Positions 1-7,528 of a DNA stretch of 64,000 nt are shown here, in pieces. The position numbers and the translations under genes were made by a program. This DNA comes from an uncultured Pelagibacteraceae bacterium. Lineage in GTDB: Bacteria > Pseudomonadota > Alphaproteobacteria > Pelagibacterales > Pelagibacteraceae. The first letter of the stretch is position 1. Every line of letters starts with the position of its first letter. Where the stretch lies: positions 124,001 through 188,000 of the forward strand of contig CACPLG010000001.1 in the NCBI GenBank assembly GCA_902634775.1, in the 5' to 3' direction. Below the pieces are notes generated by a model. The model worked only from the letters and a program-made list of their open reading frames with translations, ran no database searches and was not told the origin of the DNA.

Positions 1-1
1 C

Positions 2-556
2 GGCGCAATGGGTGCTCTACTCTTATCGCTATCTTACAAAAAATTAACTTTGCCAAAATTGCAAGAAGCTCTTGTAAAAACACTAGAAATTACCGCTTTA
101 ATAATGGTTTTAGTTGCTGCATCAAATTTCTTTGGAGCAGTGTTTGCAAGACTGGGCACTCCGACATTGCTTACTGAATTTTTATTAGGTTTAGAAATGA
201 ATAAATACCTAATACTTACAATGATAATGGTAATGATATTTTTATTAGGTTGGCCGTTGGAATGGGTTCCAATAGTAATGATAATAATTCCAATTATCCT
301 ACCATTAGTTGAAGCTTTAGGGTTTAATCTAACTTGGTTTGCGATTCTTGTAGCAGTTAATTTACAGACCGCCTGGCTATCTCCACCTGTTGCCTTGTCA
401 GCTTATTTTTTAAAAGGGGTCGTTCCAGAGTGGGATTTAAAGGATATTTATCTTGGAATGATGCAGTTTATGGTCCTTCAGATTATTGGATTGATCATTA
501 TTATTATATTTCCTAAGATTGTCCTTTGGTTACCAACTGTCTTGTATGGACAGTAA
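2..556 (+). CDS. TRAP transporter large permease (DctM-type), C-terminal part
   Basis: The reading frame is open from the left edge, so only about the last 185 residues are present. What remains is almost entirely hydrophobic: about five membrane segments joined by short loops. It includes a GWPLEWVPIVMIIIPIILP-like segment and a loop with TAWLSPPVALSAYFLKG, both characteristic of the end of the DctM/IT-superfamily large permease. In this family the DctM subunit uses a sodium or proton gradient to import a substrate delivered by a periplasmic DctP protein. The substrate cannot be told from this part, and the small permease and binding protein would lie upstream outside the window. An NCS1 permease follows after 24 nt, suggesting a shared transcript. 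The ATG at position 8 is internal, not the start. Confidence 0.85.
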   Translation, partial: GAMGALLLSLSYKKLTLPKLQEALVKTLEITALIMVLVAASNFFGAVFARLGTPTLLTEFLLGLEMNKYLILTMIMVMIFLLGWPLEWVPIVMIIIPIILPLVEALGFNLTWFAILVAVNLQTAWLSPPVALSAYFLKGVVPEWDLKDIYLGMMQFMVLQIIGLIIIIIFPKIVLWLPTVLYGQ

Positions 557-580
557 TACATATTTGTTTAATATGTAGTT

Positions 581-2038
581 GTGAGTTCAGAAAAAGAAAA
601 ATTTAATCTTACAAACTGGGAAATTGTTTCAGTAAATCCTGTTGATAAAAATTGGGACTGGAAAGATATGTTTTGTTTTTGGTCTGTGGGACTTCAAAGC
701 ATAATGTCTTTTGCCCTTATAGCCTCTTTATATTTTGTTTATAATTTAAATTTTTATGAAGTTTTATTTGGAAGCTTGTTAGCCTCTTTGTTGGTGAGCT
801 ACTTGTCTTATATAATTGGAAAACCCTCTCAAAAGCATGGAATACCTTTCCCAGTTTTTTTAAGAGTGTCATCTGGTTATCAAGGAGCAAAACTTATAAG
901 TCTAATAAGGGGCATAGTTGGCATATTCTTTTTTGGTGTTCAAACATATTTTATTTCAAAATCTATTGGATACTTAATTAGAATTTCTTTATTTCAAATT
1001 GACAGTGATTTGTTAAACAACGATATTTTTTTCAACTTCTTTATGACCATGAATCTAATTGATTGGGTCAGTTTTGTTTTTACGATTTTAATTCAATATT
1101 TTTTATTTAGTAGAGGACAAAAATTTATAAGAAATTTTATTAATTTCTCAGCTTTATTTGTTTATTTAGGTTTATTGCTGTTTTTTGTAGTGTTGATAGC
1201 TGATCCAGAATTATTCGTTATGGATACATTTATAAGCAAATTAAATCTTGAGAGTGGATTTACTGATTTTCAGTTAAAAAATATGATTGGTATAACAGGC
1301 ACTTTATTTGCATACTTTTCTATTTTGATTATGAATTTTGGAGATTACTCAAGATATGTAAAAAGCTCCCAAGAACTCTTGAAAGGAAATTTAAGTTTAG
1401 TTGTAAGCACAATAATTTATTCATTTTTACTACTAGTTATTGTGATTGGTGCAGATATTTTTTTTAAAAGTAGCCTTATATCAACACAAAATTTATTGAC
1501 AAATCCGACAGATATTGTGGGCAAAATTAACAATACTTATATAACTGTTACAGTCTTAATCTTTATTTTATTTGCATCATCATCGACTAATTTAATTGCA
1601 AATTACTTTCCTTCACAAAATATATTACTAAATTTGCTTCCAAATAGCTTAACCTTAAAAAGTTCTGGATTTTTAATAATATTGTTTGGCTTTTTAGTTG
1701 GAATTTTTTGGACACCGTTCTTCAGTCAAAATGGATCCATGTCAATAATTGATACACTTTCAGCTTTTTTTGGACCAATTTTTGGTGTTATGATTTTTGA
1801 TTATTATATAGTGAAAAGTAAAGTGGTCATAAATAAAGATTTATTTTCAGCAAGAGATGATAGTGCATATCTTTATTCTGCAGGATGGCATATAAAAGCG
1901 TATTATTCCTTTTTTATAGGATTCATATTTTCATCTACACCAATATGGAATTCAAAATTCATGTTTTTAGATACTTTTTCTTTTATAATAGGTTTTATAA
2001 TCGCGGGTTTTACTTATTATCTATTAGCAAGTGATTGA
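581..2038 (+). CDS. NCS1-family nucleobase/hydantoin-type permease
   Basis: A 485-residue integral membrane protein with about 12 predicted transmembrane helices. The N-terminal NPVDKNWDWKDMFCFWSVG stretch (residues 19-37) and the IGKPSQKHGIPFPVFLR loop (about 79-95) are typical of the nucleobase:cation symporter-1 family (cytosine, allantoin, hydantoin or thiamine-precursor permeases). The NFGDYSRYVKS motif in the middle is a further NCS1 hallmark. It starts with GTG and lies 24 nt after the TRAP permease. The SDR gene starts on the last base of its stop codon (TGATG). It is a secondary importer in the inner membrane. The substrate is not determinable by eye, but a reduced pyrimidine, hydantoin or related N-heterocycle is plausible. 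Confidence 0.85.
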   Translation: MSSEKEKFNLTNWEIVSVNPVDKNWDWKDMFCFWSVGLQSIMSFALIASLYFVYNLNFYEVLFGSLLASLLVSYLSYIIGKPSQKHGIPFPVFLRVSSGYQGAKLISLIRGIVGIFFFGVQTYFISKSIGYLIRISLFQIDSDLLNNDIFFNFFMTMNLIDWVSFVFTILIQYFLFSRGQKFIRNFINFSALFVYLGLLLFFVVLIADPELFVMDTFISKLNLESGFTDFQLKNMIGITGTLFAYFSILIMNFGDYSRYVKSSQELLKGNLSLVVSTIIYSFLLLVIVIGADIFFKSSLISTQNLLTNPTDIVGKINNTYITVTVLIFILFASSSTNLIANYFPSQNILLNLLPNSLTLKSSGFLIILFGFLVGIFWTPFFSQNGSMSIIDTLSAFFGPIFGVMIFDYYIVKSKVVINKDLFSARDDSAYLYSAGWHIKAYYSFFIGFIFSSTPIWNSKFMFLDTFSFIIGFIIAGFTYYLLASD

Positions 2039-2784
2039 TGAATAAATTTGATTTAAATAATAAAAATGCAATTATAACCGGTGGTGCACAAGGTTTTGGA
2101 CTTGATATTGCAAAAAGATTTCTTCAATCAGGAGCGAAAGTCATCATTTGGGATTCTGATGATAAAGAACTTAAAAAAGCTTCAAAATTAATTAATGATC
2201 AAAATCTTTCGTGTGATGTTGTAGACGTATCGGATGCTAAAAGAGTTGATGATACTGTTAACAAAACTACTTCTAAAACAAAAATTGATATTTTAATAAA
2301 TAATGCAGGGATTACAGGCTCTACTGCGGAATTATGGAATTATGATTACGAAGAATGGAAAAAAATCGTTAATATTAATTTACATGGAACTTTTAACTGT
2401 TGTAAGTCAGTTGTACCACACATGATTAAGAATAATTATGGTAGAATTGTTAATATAGCATCTGTATCTGGCAAAGATGGGAACGCGAAAGCTAGCGCAT
2501 ATAGCTCGTCTAAAGCAGGGGTAATAGCGCTAACAAAATCTCTGGGTAAAGAACTTGCAGATAAGAACATAGCAGTTAATGCAGTAACCCCAGCGGGAGC
2601 TAAAACAAGAATTCTTGATCAAATGTCAAAGGAGCATGTTCAAAGGATGCTTTCAAAAGTACCTAGAGCAAGATTTCTCGAATTAGAAGAACTTACATCA
2701 ATGGTTTGTTGGTTATCCTCAGCAGAAAATTCTTTTTCAACCGCCGCTGTATTTGATATTAGCGGCGGAAGATCTACTTATTAG
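2038..2784 (+). CDS. Short-chain dehydrogenase/reductase (FabG-like SDR)
   Basis: A 248-residue classical SDR. The nucleotide-binding TGGAQGFG motif is at residues 14-21, NNAG at 88-91, and the catalytic set Asn114, Ser142, Tyr155 and Lys159 (in YSSSK) is complete. The ATG at 2038 overlaps the NCS1 stop by one base. A TTG one codon earlier is a less likely start. The family reduces or oxidises a hydroxyl/keto group with NAD(P)H. With two transporter genes upstream in the same direction it probably acts on an imported compound rather than in fatty-acid synthesis, but that is inference. Its stop overlaps by four bases the stop of a small gene on the opposite strand. Confidence 0.85.
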   Translation: MNKFDLNNKNAIITGGAQGFGLDIAKRFLQSGAKVIIWDSDDKELKKASKLINDQNLSCDVVDVSDAKRVDDTVNKTTSKTKIDILINNAGITGSTAELWNYDYEEWKKIVNINLHGTFNCCKSVVPHMIKNNYGRIVNIASVSGKDGNAKASAYSSSKAGVIALTKSLGKELADKNIAVNAVTPAGAKTRILDQMSKEHVQRMLSKVPRARFLELEELTSMVCWLSSAENSFSTAAVFDISGGRSTY

Positions 2785-2906
2785 GGTTTTTCTATAGGGA
2801 TTATAATATTTGTTTCAAAATACTTACTTTTTTCGTTAGCTATAACAGGTGCTAAAATTATAACTGACCAGTAAATTAAGAGCATAAAAATGGATAAAGT
2901 CTTCAA
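2781..2906 (-). CDS. Small single-span membrane protein, 41 aa (unrecognised)
   Basis: A short minus-strand frame reading from a TTG at 2906 to a TAA at 2781. It encodes about 41 residues: a short basic start, one hydrophobic segment (residues 5-23, ending APVIA) and a polar tail of about 18 residues. The TTG overlaps the TGA stop of the upstream lipoprotein gene as TTGA. The same four-base coupling occurs at proS/lolC in this window. A shorter version from the ATG at 2885 (34 residues) is possible. The hydrophobic segment could be a membrane anchor or a signal peptide. I do not recognise a family. The case rests on coding-like composition and coupling to its neighbour. Confidence 0.45.
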   Translation of the reverse strand: MKTLSIFMLLIYWSVIILAPVIANEKSKYFETNIIIPIEKP

Positions 2907-3109
2907 AGCTTCTCTCCATTGTTAGCACAATTTTCCTTATTTATTTTATCATCAAATGTCTCAAGATTACCTTTATTTATGATCCATACATATGACTTCT
3001 CATAGGTATTATCTGAAGCTAATTTTGTACATTTTTTACCCAATTTTACTGTATGAGTTGAACAGTTTGTTAACATAACCAACAAGATTAAGGAGATATA
3101 TTTTTTCAT
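2903..3109 (-). CDS. Small putative lipoprotein, 68 aa
   Basis: The start chosen is the ATG at 3109 rather than an in-frame one 51 bases further upstream, because it gives a standard lipoprotein signal: a KK start, a hydrophobic core (residues 4-13) and the lipobox-like LTNC with Cys16. The Asn just before the cysteine is unusual, since Gly, Ala or Ser are normal there. The mature part is about 53 residues with two further cysteines and a YVWII stretch. No domain is recognised. A 41-residue membrane-protein frame is coupled downstream (TTGA). It faces away from the DUF3047 gene across 98 bases. Confidence 0.6.
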   Translation of the reverse strand: MKKYISLILLVMLTNCSTHTVKLGKKCTKLASDNTYEKSYVWIINKGNLETFDDKINKENCANNGEKL

Positions 3110-3207
3110 ATTAATTTTATAAGCCTTAAAAATGTATTTTGAATGACTGAAAATTGTCAAAAGTAAGATTTTAAAAAAAAATTTGAAAAAAAATTATTTT
3201 AGTTTAT

Positions 3208-3867
3208 ATGAATTGCATGCCTAAATTATTAATTGCATTTTTAATCTTTTTATCCTCTATATCTTTTAGCTACTCCCAAAATGTTGAAGTGTTTAAGTTT
3301 ACTGATGAAGAGTTAAGCAATCTTAAAGTCAGAAAAGTTCGTGGAGCCAAAAATATGACTGAATACAACATTTTAACTGAAGATGGTGTAAATATATTAA
3401 AGGCTGAGGTAGAAAACGGCGGTTCAGGACTGGGCAAGGAAGCACCTATAGATCTGAATCAAACACCATTTTTAAATATTACTTGGAAAGTTGAAAAGGG
3501 GTTACCTGGTATTGATGAAAAATCAAAAAAAGGTCATGATTTCGCAGCAAGATTTTTTGTTGTTAAGAAAACAGGTATGACTCCATTATCGAACAAGGCA
3601 ATAAACTATGTATTCTCAAGTAATTCATCCATAGGAGAAAATTGGCCAAGTCCATATACCAAAAGTTCGATTGATTATGTTTTATCTAGTATTGATATGA
3701 ATAAAAATGAGTGGGTTACAGTCAAAACAAACGTAAAGGAAGACTACAAAAGATTCCACAATTTAAACGTTGATATTTTAGATGGTGTCGCAATCATGGT
3801 TGATACTGATCAATCAAAATCTAAAGCTATATCCTATTATAAAAATATATATTTTTCTGCTGAATAA
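3208..3867 (+). CDS. Exported DUF3047-family protein
   Basis: A 219-residue protein with a clear signal peptide (hydrophobic residues 6-19, then a SYSQ-like cleavage region near 22-24). The remainder resembles the DUF3047 family: an early FxxGGSG-like turn (NGGSGLGKEA), a LNITWKVEKGLP strand, a DFAARFFVV segment and a late VAIMVDTDQSKSKAISYYKNIYF ending. The function of that family is unknown; members are periplasmic. The ATG at 3217 (MPKLL) would shorten it by three residues and is equally possible. It lies 17 bases before the thioesterase gene, so the two are probably cotranscribed. Confidence 0.75.
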   Translation: MNCMPKLLIAFLIFLSSISFSYSQNVEVFKFTDEELSNLKVRKVRGAKNMTEYNILTEDGVNILKAEVENGGSGLGKEAPIDLNQTPFLNITWKVEKGLPGIDEKSKKGHDFAARFFVVKKTGMTPLSNKAINYVFSSNSSIGENWPSPYTKSSIDYVLSSIDMNKNEWVTVKTNVKEDYKRFHNLNVDILDGVAIMVDTDQSKSKAISYYKNIYFSAE

Positions 3868-3884
3868 TTTAGTTTAAACAAATA

Positions 3885-4286
3885 ATGAAAACTTTTACTT
3901 TTAGATTAAAAGTTTACTATGAAGATACTGATGCCGGAGGTGTCGTATACTATGCTAACTATCTTAAGTTTATGGAAAGAGCTAGAAGTGATGCTCTAAA
4001 ATCTTTAGGCTTTACTAATAAGTTATTAATCGAAGAAAATGGAACTTATATAATAGTTAAATCATGCAATATAAATTATACAAAACCTGCCTTACTTGAA
4101 GATGATTTAGAGATAAAATCTTATATAAAAGAAATTACCAAAACTTCATTTTTTATGTCGCAAAAAGTATTTAAAGGTAATGATCAAATTACTGAGGCGG
4201 AAGTTCATTTAGTAACTATTAATAAAAAAGGTAAGCCTGTCAAAATTCCTAAAAGATTAAAAGAGGAGCTAGAAAAACTAATTTAA
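3885..4286 (+). CDS. ybgC: YbgC/FadM-type acyl-CoA thioesterase (4HBT hotdog fold)
   Basis: A 133-residue single hotdog domain. Residues 11-25 carry the YYEDTDAGGVVYYAN signature of the 4-hydroxybenzoyl-CoA thioesterase/YbgC group, with Asp16 as the expected catalytic acid. The family hydrolyses short- to medium-chain acyl-CoA thioesters in the cytoplasm. In many proteobacteria the gene heads the tol-pal cluster, but no tol gene follows here. Instead the gene converges with the uracil-DNA glycosylase gene, overlapping it by 9 bases. The length is normal for the family. Confidence 0.88.
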   Translation: MKTFTFRLKVYYEDTDAGGVVYYANYLKFMERARSDALKSLGFTNKLLIEENGTYIIVKSCNINYTKPALLEDDLEIKSYIKEITKTSFFMSQKVFKGNDQITEAEVHLVTINKKGKPVKIPKRLKEELEKLI

Positions 4287-4952
4287 TCTTAGCACTCGCT
4301 TAAAGAGGTCTTTCATTTTTTTTTCATTTATTCGACCAGTGTTTACATTTCTCGGACTTGGATGATAACATGCAACTAACTTGATATTTTTTGGTAGTGA
4401 ATAAATTTTTCCATGAGAAAAGTAAATTTTTTCTTGAAAACTATAATTTTGTTTGAAAAAAAGAACACAGCTATCAAAAGCAATTTTTCCCAAAGCGACA
4501 ATTGTCTTGAGATTTTTTAAATTATCAATTTCATTATTAAAAAATTGAAAACAGTTAACCAATTCATCTCGATTAGGTTTATCGCCAGGTGGAACGCATT
4601 TAAGCGCAGTAGTTATATATGCATCTGTTAGTTTTAAACCATCATTAATATTGTCTGAATTTGATTGATTTGAAATTTTGACGCCGTGTAAGCATTTATA
4701 TAAAAAATCTGACGATTTATCACCAGTAAACACCCTTCCAGTTCTTGTCCCTCCATGGGCCGCAGGTGCTAAACCGACAAAAAGAATTTTTCCTTTTATG
4801 TCCCCAAAACCAGTGATCGGTTTGCCCCAATAAGTTTCATTTTTATATTGTTTTCTTTTTTCGACAGAAATTTTTTTTCTAAACCTTACTAACCTTGGAC
4901 ATTTACCACATTTGATAATAGATTGATTTAGTTTTTGGAAATTCAAATTCAT
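4278..4952 (-). CDS. Uracil-DNA glycosylase, family 5-like (Fe-S)
   Basis: A 224-residue protein. Motif A is GLAPAAHGG (residues 60-68), followed by TGRVFTGD, and the late motif is HPSPRNVNTG (197-206). This pattern fits the UdgB/family-5 branch of uracil-DNA glycosylases rather than family 4. Cys15, Cys18, Cys119 and Cys134 are positioned to bind a 4Fe-4S cluster. The family excises uracil (and some other deaminated bases) from DNA to begin base-excision repair. The start at 4952 is chosen because it lies just before the CxxC. The frame is open a further 38 codons upstream, but that extension reads into the divergent gene. Its ATG is one base from the ATG of the divergent phosphatase. Confidence 0.88.
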   Translation of the reverse strand: MNLNFQKLNQSIIKCGKCPRLVRFRKKISVEKRKQYKNETYWGKPITGFGDIKGKILFVGLAPAAHGGTRTGRVFTGDKSSDFLYKCLHGVKISNQSNSDNINDGLKLTDAYITTALKCVPPGDKPNRDELVNCFQFFNNEIDNLKNLKTIVALGKIAFDSCVLFFKQNYSFQEKIYFSHGKIYSLPKNIKLVACYHPSPRNVNTGRINEKKMKDLFKRVLRLN

Positions 4953-4953
4953 A

Positions 4954-5505
4954 ATGAGATACTTTAAGATAATATTAATCTTTTTTCTATTTTTATTAAA
5001 CGAGACTAGCTTTGCTAATGAAAATATTGTGGAAATCTTGAAAAAAAAGAACAACATTATATTCATTCGTCATGCTATTGCTCCTGGAAATGGCGATCCT
5101 CCAAATTTTGATATTTCAGATTGTTCTACTCAAAGAAACCTTAGCAAAAAAGGTGAATTACAAGCATTGAAAATTGGTAATTTTTTTAAAAAAAACGATA
5201 TAAAATTTACAAAAGTAGTATCGAGCGAATGGTGCAGATGTAAAGATACTGCCAAAATAGCTTTTGGGAATTATGAGACAAAAAATTTCCTAAACTCTTT
5301 TTATGATGAACGATTTTCAGAAAACAAAGACAAGCAAATTTTAGACTTTCAAAAATTTATTAAAAATTGGGATCACTCTGGAAATTTAGTATTAGTTACT
5401 CATTATGTTGTAATTTCTGAAATTTTAGATTTAGCGACAAGTTCCGGTGAGGTTGTAATTACTGATAATAACTTAAAATTTCTTGGATCATTAGAAATTA
5501 ATTAA
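4954..5505 (+). CDS. Exported histidine phosphatase (phosphoglycerate-mutase fold)
   Basis: A 183-residue protein with a signal peptide (residues 1-21, ending TSFA). The RHA motif is at 39-41 (His40 accepts the phosphate) and a second catalytic histidine is His150 in VLVTHYV. An SSEWCRCKDTA segment (90-100) supplies the usual Arg of branch-1/2 histidine phosphatases. It is likely a periplasmic phosphatase of unknown substrate. The start codon is one base away from that of the divergent DNA glycosylase gene, so the control region must extend into the glycosylase coding sequence. The 3' end overlaps by four bases a small convergent gene. Confidence 0.82.
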   Translation: MRYFKIILIFFLFLLNETSFANENIVEILKKKNNIIFIRHAIAPGNGDPPNFDISDCSTQRNLSKKGELQALKIGNFFKKNDIKFTKVVSSEWCRCKDTAKIAFGNYETKNFLNSFYDERFSENKDKQILDFQKFIKNWDHSGNLVLVTHYVVISEILDLATSSGEVVITDNNLKFLGSLEIN

Positions 5506-5672
5506 TCTTCCTTTTTTTCAGCAAGAAAAAGAAAAATTAAGAATAAAGCGGTCCATCCAATACCAATCAGCCCTTTCTTAATACTAGTTTCAGCGCCCCA
5601 CAGATCAAAAAATATTGCACCAATTACAAGACCTAACACATAAATGATAATAACCGTTGTTGATTTACTCAT
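5502..5672 (-). CDS. Small two-helix membrane protein, 56 aa (unrecognised)
   Basis: A minus-strand frame of 56 residues. It has an N-terminal hydrophobic segment (about 7-22, TVIIIYVLGLVIGAIFF-like), a short polar turn containing WGAETSIKKG, a second hydrophobic segment (about 34-50) and a charged AEKKED end: a helical hairpin with both ends probably cytoplasmic. Its ATG overlaps the TGA of the upstream DUF1289 gene as ATGA, which strongly suggests it is translated together with it. It converges with the histidine phosphatase, sharing four bases. I do not recognise a family. Confidence 0.6.
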   Translation of the reverse strand: MSKSTTVIIIYVLGLVIGAIFFDLWGAETSIKKGLIGIGWTALFLIFLFLAEKKED

Positions 5673-5914
5673 TTTAAACTCTTTTTAAATAAAGATACTC
5701 CTTCTTTAATCTTATTATCATAAGATTTTAAAAATGCATCTAATTGCCAACCTGACATTCTACTTTTTAATTCTTCTAAATTTTTCTTTTTCCATTCATC
5801 AGTAGTATTTGGGTTTTTCCAGGCAATTTTTTCTTCAGTTTTTCTAGCACAACCATAGCAATGGCCTGAGACAGGATCTGTTTTACAAATACTTATACAA
5901 GGCGAAACAATCAT
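5669..5914 (-). CDS. DUF1289 family protein
   Basis: An 81-residue protein with Cys6, Cys10, Cys19 and Cys22 in the pattern SPCISICKTDPVSGHCYGCA, followed by an R-T-x-E-E-I-x-x-W segment. This is the signature of the DUF1289 (YdhL-like) family. The four cysteines probably bind a metal; the function is unknown. The remaining C-terminal half is a charged helical extension. The start is the only ATG before the cysteines. The gene is followed in ATGA overlap by a small two-helix membrane protein, so the two products may act together. It is divergent from tRNA-Leu across 83 bases. Confidence 0.8.
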   Translation of the reverse strand: MIVSPCISICKTDPVSGHCYGCARKTEEKIAWKNPNTTDEWKKKNLEELKSRMSGWQLDAFLKSYDNKIKEGVSLFKKSLK

Positions 5915-5956
5915 AAATTTTTTTTAATTTTTCAGATAATTACACAATTATTCTAA

Positions 5957-5985
5957 TTGGACAAATTCATTCTATAAGATATAAA
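5957..5985 (+). promoter_or_regulatory. Sigma-70-type promoter for tRNA-Leu and tig
   Basis: TTGGAC (5957-5962) and TATAAA (5980-5985) are separated by exactly 17 bases, predicting a start near 5992, six bases before tRNA-Leu. As tig begins 8 bases after the tRNA ends, this is the only obvious promoter position for both. Read by eye from consensus similarity. Confidence 0.55.
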
Positions 5986-5997
5986 CCTTTTTAAATT

Positions 5998-6082
5998 GGG
6001 CGAGTGGCGGAATTGGTAGACGCGTTGGTCTTAGGAACCAATATGGCAACATGTGAAGGTTCGAGTCCTTTCTCGCCTACCA
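5998..6082 (+). tRNA. tRNA-Leu (anticodon UAG)
   Basis: An 85-base tRNA. The seven-pair acceptor stem GGGCGAG/CTCGCCT (first pair G-U) is followed by A73 and an encoded CCA (6080-6082). The anticodon stem TTGGT/ACCAA holds the loop CTTAGGA, with anticodon TAG in DNA. A class II variable arm and the GGTTCGAGTCC T-loop are present. The trigger-factor gene starts eight bases after the tRNA end, leaving no space for its own promoter. Confidence 0.97.
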
Positions 6083-6089
6083 AACTTTT

Positions 6090-7496
6090 ATGAAAGTAAC
6101 AGTAGAAACAAAAAAAGGTCTTGAGAAGAATTTAAAAGTTTTTGTTGATAAAAACACTATCAATAAAGAACTTGATGTTAAGTATGACCAATTAAAAAAT
6201 GATGTAGTTCTAAAAGGTTTTAGACCAGGAAAAGTTCCAAAAGATTTAATTAAAAGACAATTCGGTAAGGCAATTTATGGCGAGGTTATAGATAAAATTT
6301 TAAAAGAAACTACCACCAAAGCTTTAGATGAAAAGAAAATTAAACCTGCACTCCAGCCAAAAATTGATTTGAAACAATTTGGTGAAGGAAAAGATCTTGA
6401 ATATGTAATCAGTGTTACAGAGATGCCTAAAGTAAAATTAAACACTTTAGATAGTGTTAAGTATAAAGAATATAAAGTAAATTTATCCAAAGAGGAGACA
6501 GATAAAAGAATTAAAGAAATTGCCTCAAATCAAAAAAATTTTGTTGAAGTTGATGCAGCAAAAGTTGCTAACGAAGGTGATTTAGTTACATTTGATTATA
6601 AAGCAACAGTGGATGGAAAAGAATTTAAAGGAAGTGAAGGTAAAAACACACAATTAGAATTAGGAAAAGATTTATTCATCAAAGGTTTTGATAAACAATT
6701 ACTAAAAGCAAAAAAAGATGAGGAAATAAAAGTTGAAGCAGTTTTACCAGAAATTTTCCCAGAGAAGGAATTAGTTGGAAAAAAGGCAATATTCATGTGC
6801 AAAATTATTTCAGTAAAGAAACACAAACCTTTACCTATTGATGATGAACTAGCAAAAAAACTTGGAGCTAAAGATTTAACTGATTTAAAAAACCTAGTTT
6901 CAAAACAATTAGATGATCAGTATAAAAATTCTCTTGATCAAATTTCAAAAAATCAAATTTTAGAGGAGATTGAAAATTTTAAGATTGATGAAATCCCAAG
7001 TACATTAATTGATCAAGAATTAAACATTCTTAATCAAGGCCTTGACAAAGAGACAATAGAGAAAAACAAAAACACAAATTTAAAAAACGCAAAAAAAAGA
7101 ATTAAACTTGGTTTAATTCTTAATCAAATTGGTGAAGAAAATAATATTAAAGTTGAAAATGTGGAGATTCAATCTGAAATTCAAAAGCAAATAGGTATGA
7201 TGCCCGGACAAGAGAAACTTGTAATGGATTATTATCAAAAAAATCCAGAAGCTACAGCGTCATTAAGAGGAAATATTTATGAACAAAAGATAATTGATTT
7301 TATCAAATCGAAAGCTAAAAAAACTGTAAAAGAAATTGACAAATTAGAAGCAGAAAAAATTTTAAAGGAAGAAAATGAAAAAAACTTTAAAGCGCAATCA
7401 TCTGCAGATCTTAAGGAAATGAAGCTGAAGACATCTGAAAAGAAACTTAAAAAAGCCCCAATAAAAAAAAAAGCAAAAAAAGTTAGCAAAAAGTAA
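6090..7496 (+). CDS. tig: Trigger factor (ribosome-associated chaperone, PPIase)
   Basis: A 468-residue protein. The N-terminal ribosome-binding domain has the FRPGKVP signature (residues 44-50) that docks at ribosomal protein L23. An FKBP-type peptidyl-prolyl isomerase domain follows (about 150-245), then the helical substrate-cradling domain (about 250-430) and a very lysine-rich tail. It binds nascent chains emerging from the ribosome. tig-clpP-clpX-lon is a conserved order that groups early folding with protein quality control. The gene starts seven bases after the CCA end of tRNA-Leu, so the two are almost certainly on one transcript and no Shine-Dalgarno space of normal composition exists. 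Confidence 0.96.
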   Translation: MKVTVETKKGLEKNLKVFVDKNTINKELDVKYDQLKNDVVLKGFRPGKVPKDLIKRQFGKAIYGEVIDKILKETTTKALDEKKIKPALQPKIDLKQFGEGKDLEYVISVTEMPKVKLNTLDSVKYKEYKVNLSKEETDKRIKEIASNQKNFVEVDAAKVANEGDLVTFDYKATVDGKEFKGSEGKNTQLELGKDLFIKGFDKQLLKAKKDEEIKVEAVLPEIFPEKELVGKKAIFMCKIISVKKHKPLPIDDELAKKLGAKDLTDLKNLVSKQLDDQYKNSLDQISKNQILEEIENFKIDEIPSTLIDQELNILNQGLDKETIEKNKNTNLKNAKKRIKLGLILNQIGEENNIKVENVEIQSEIQKQIGMMPGQEKLVMDYYQKNPEATASLRGNIYEQKIIDFIKSKAKKTVKEIDKLEAEKILKEENEKNFKAQSSADLKEMKLKTSEKKLKKAPIKKKAKKVSKK

Positions 7497-7528
7497 TCAC
7501 AAGTTGTATAACTGAATGATTCGAAATT

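Noticed and set aside
6275..7489. Several minus-strand open frames inside tig
   Set aside because: They are shadows of the AT-rich, lysine-rich tig coding sequence. Phe/Ser-rich antisense translations like these occur opposite many genes in this window.
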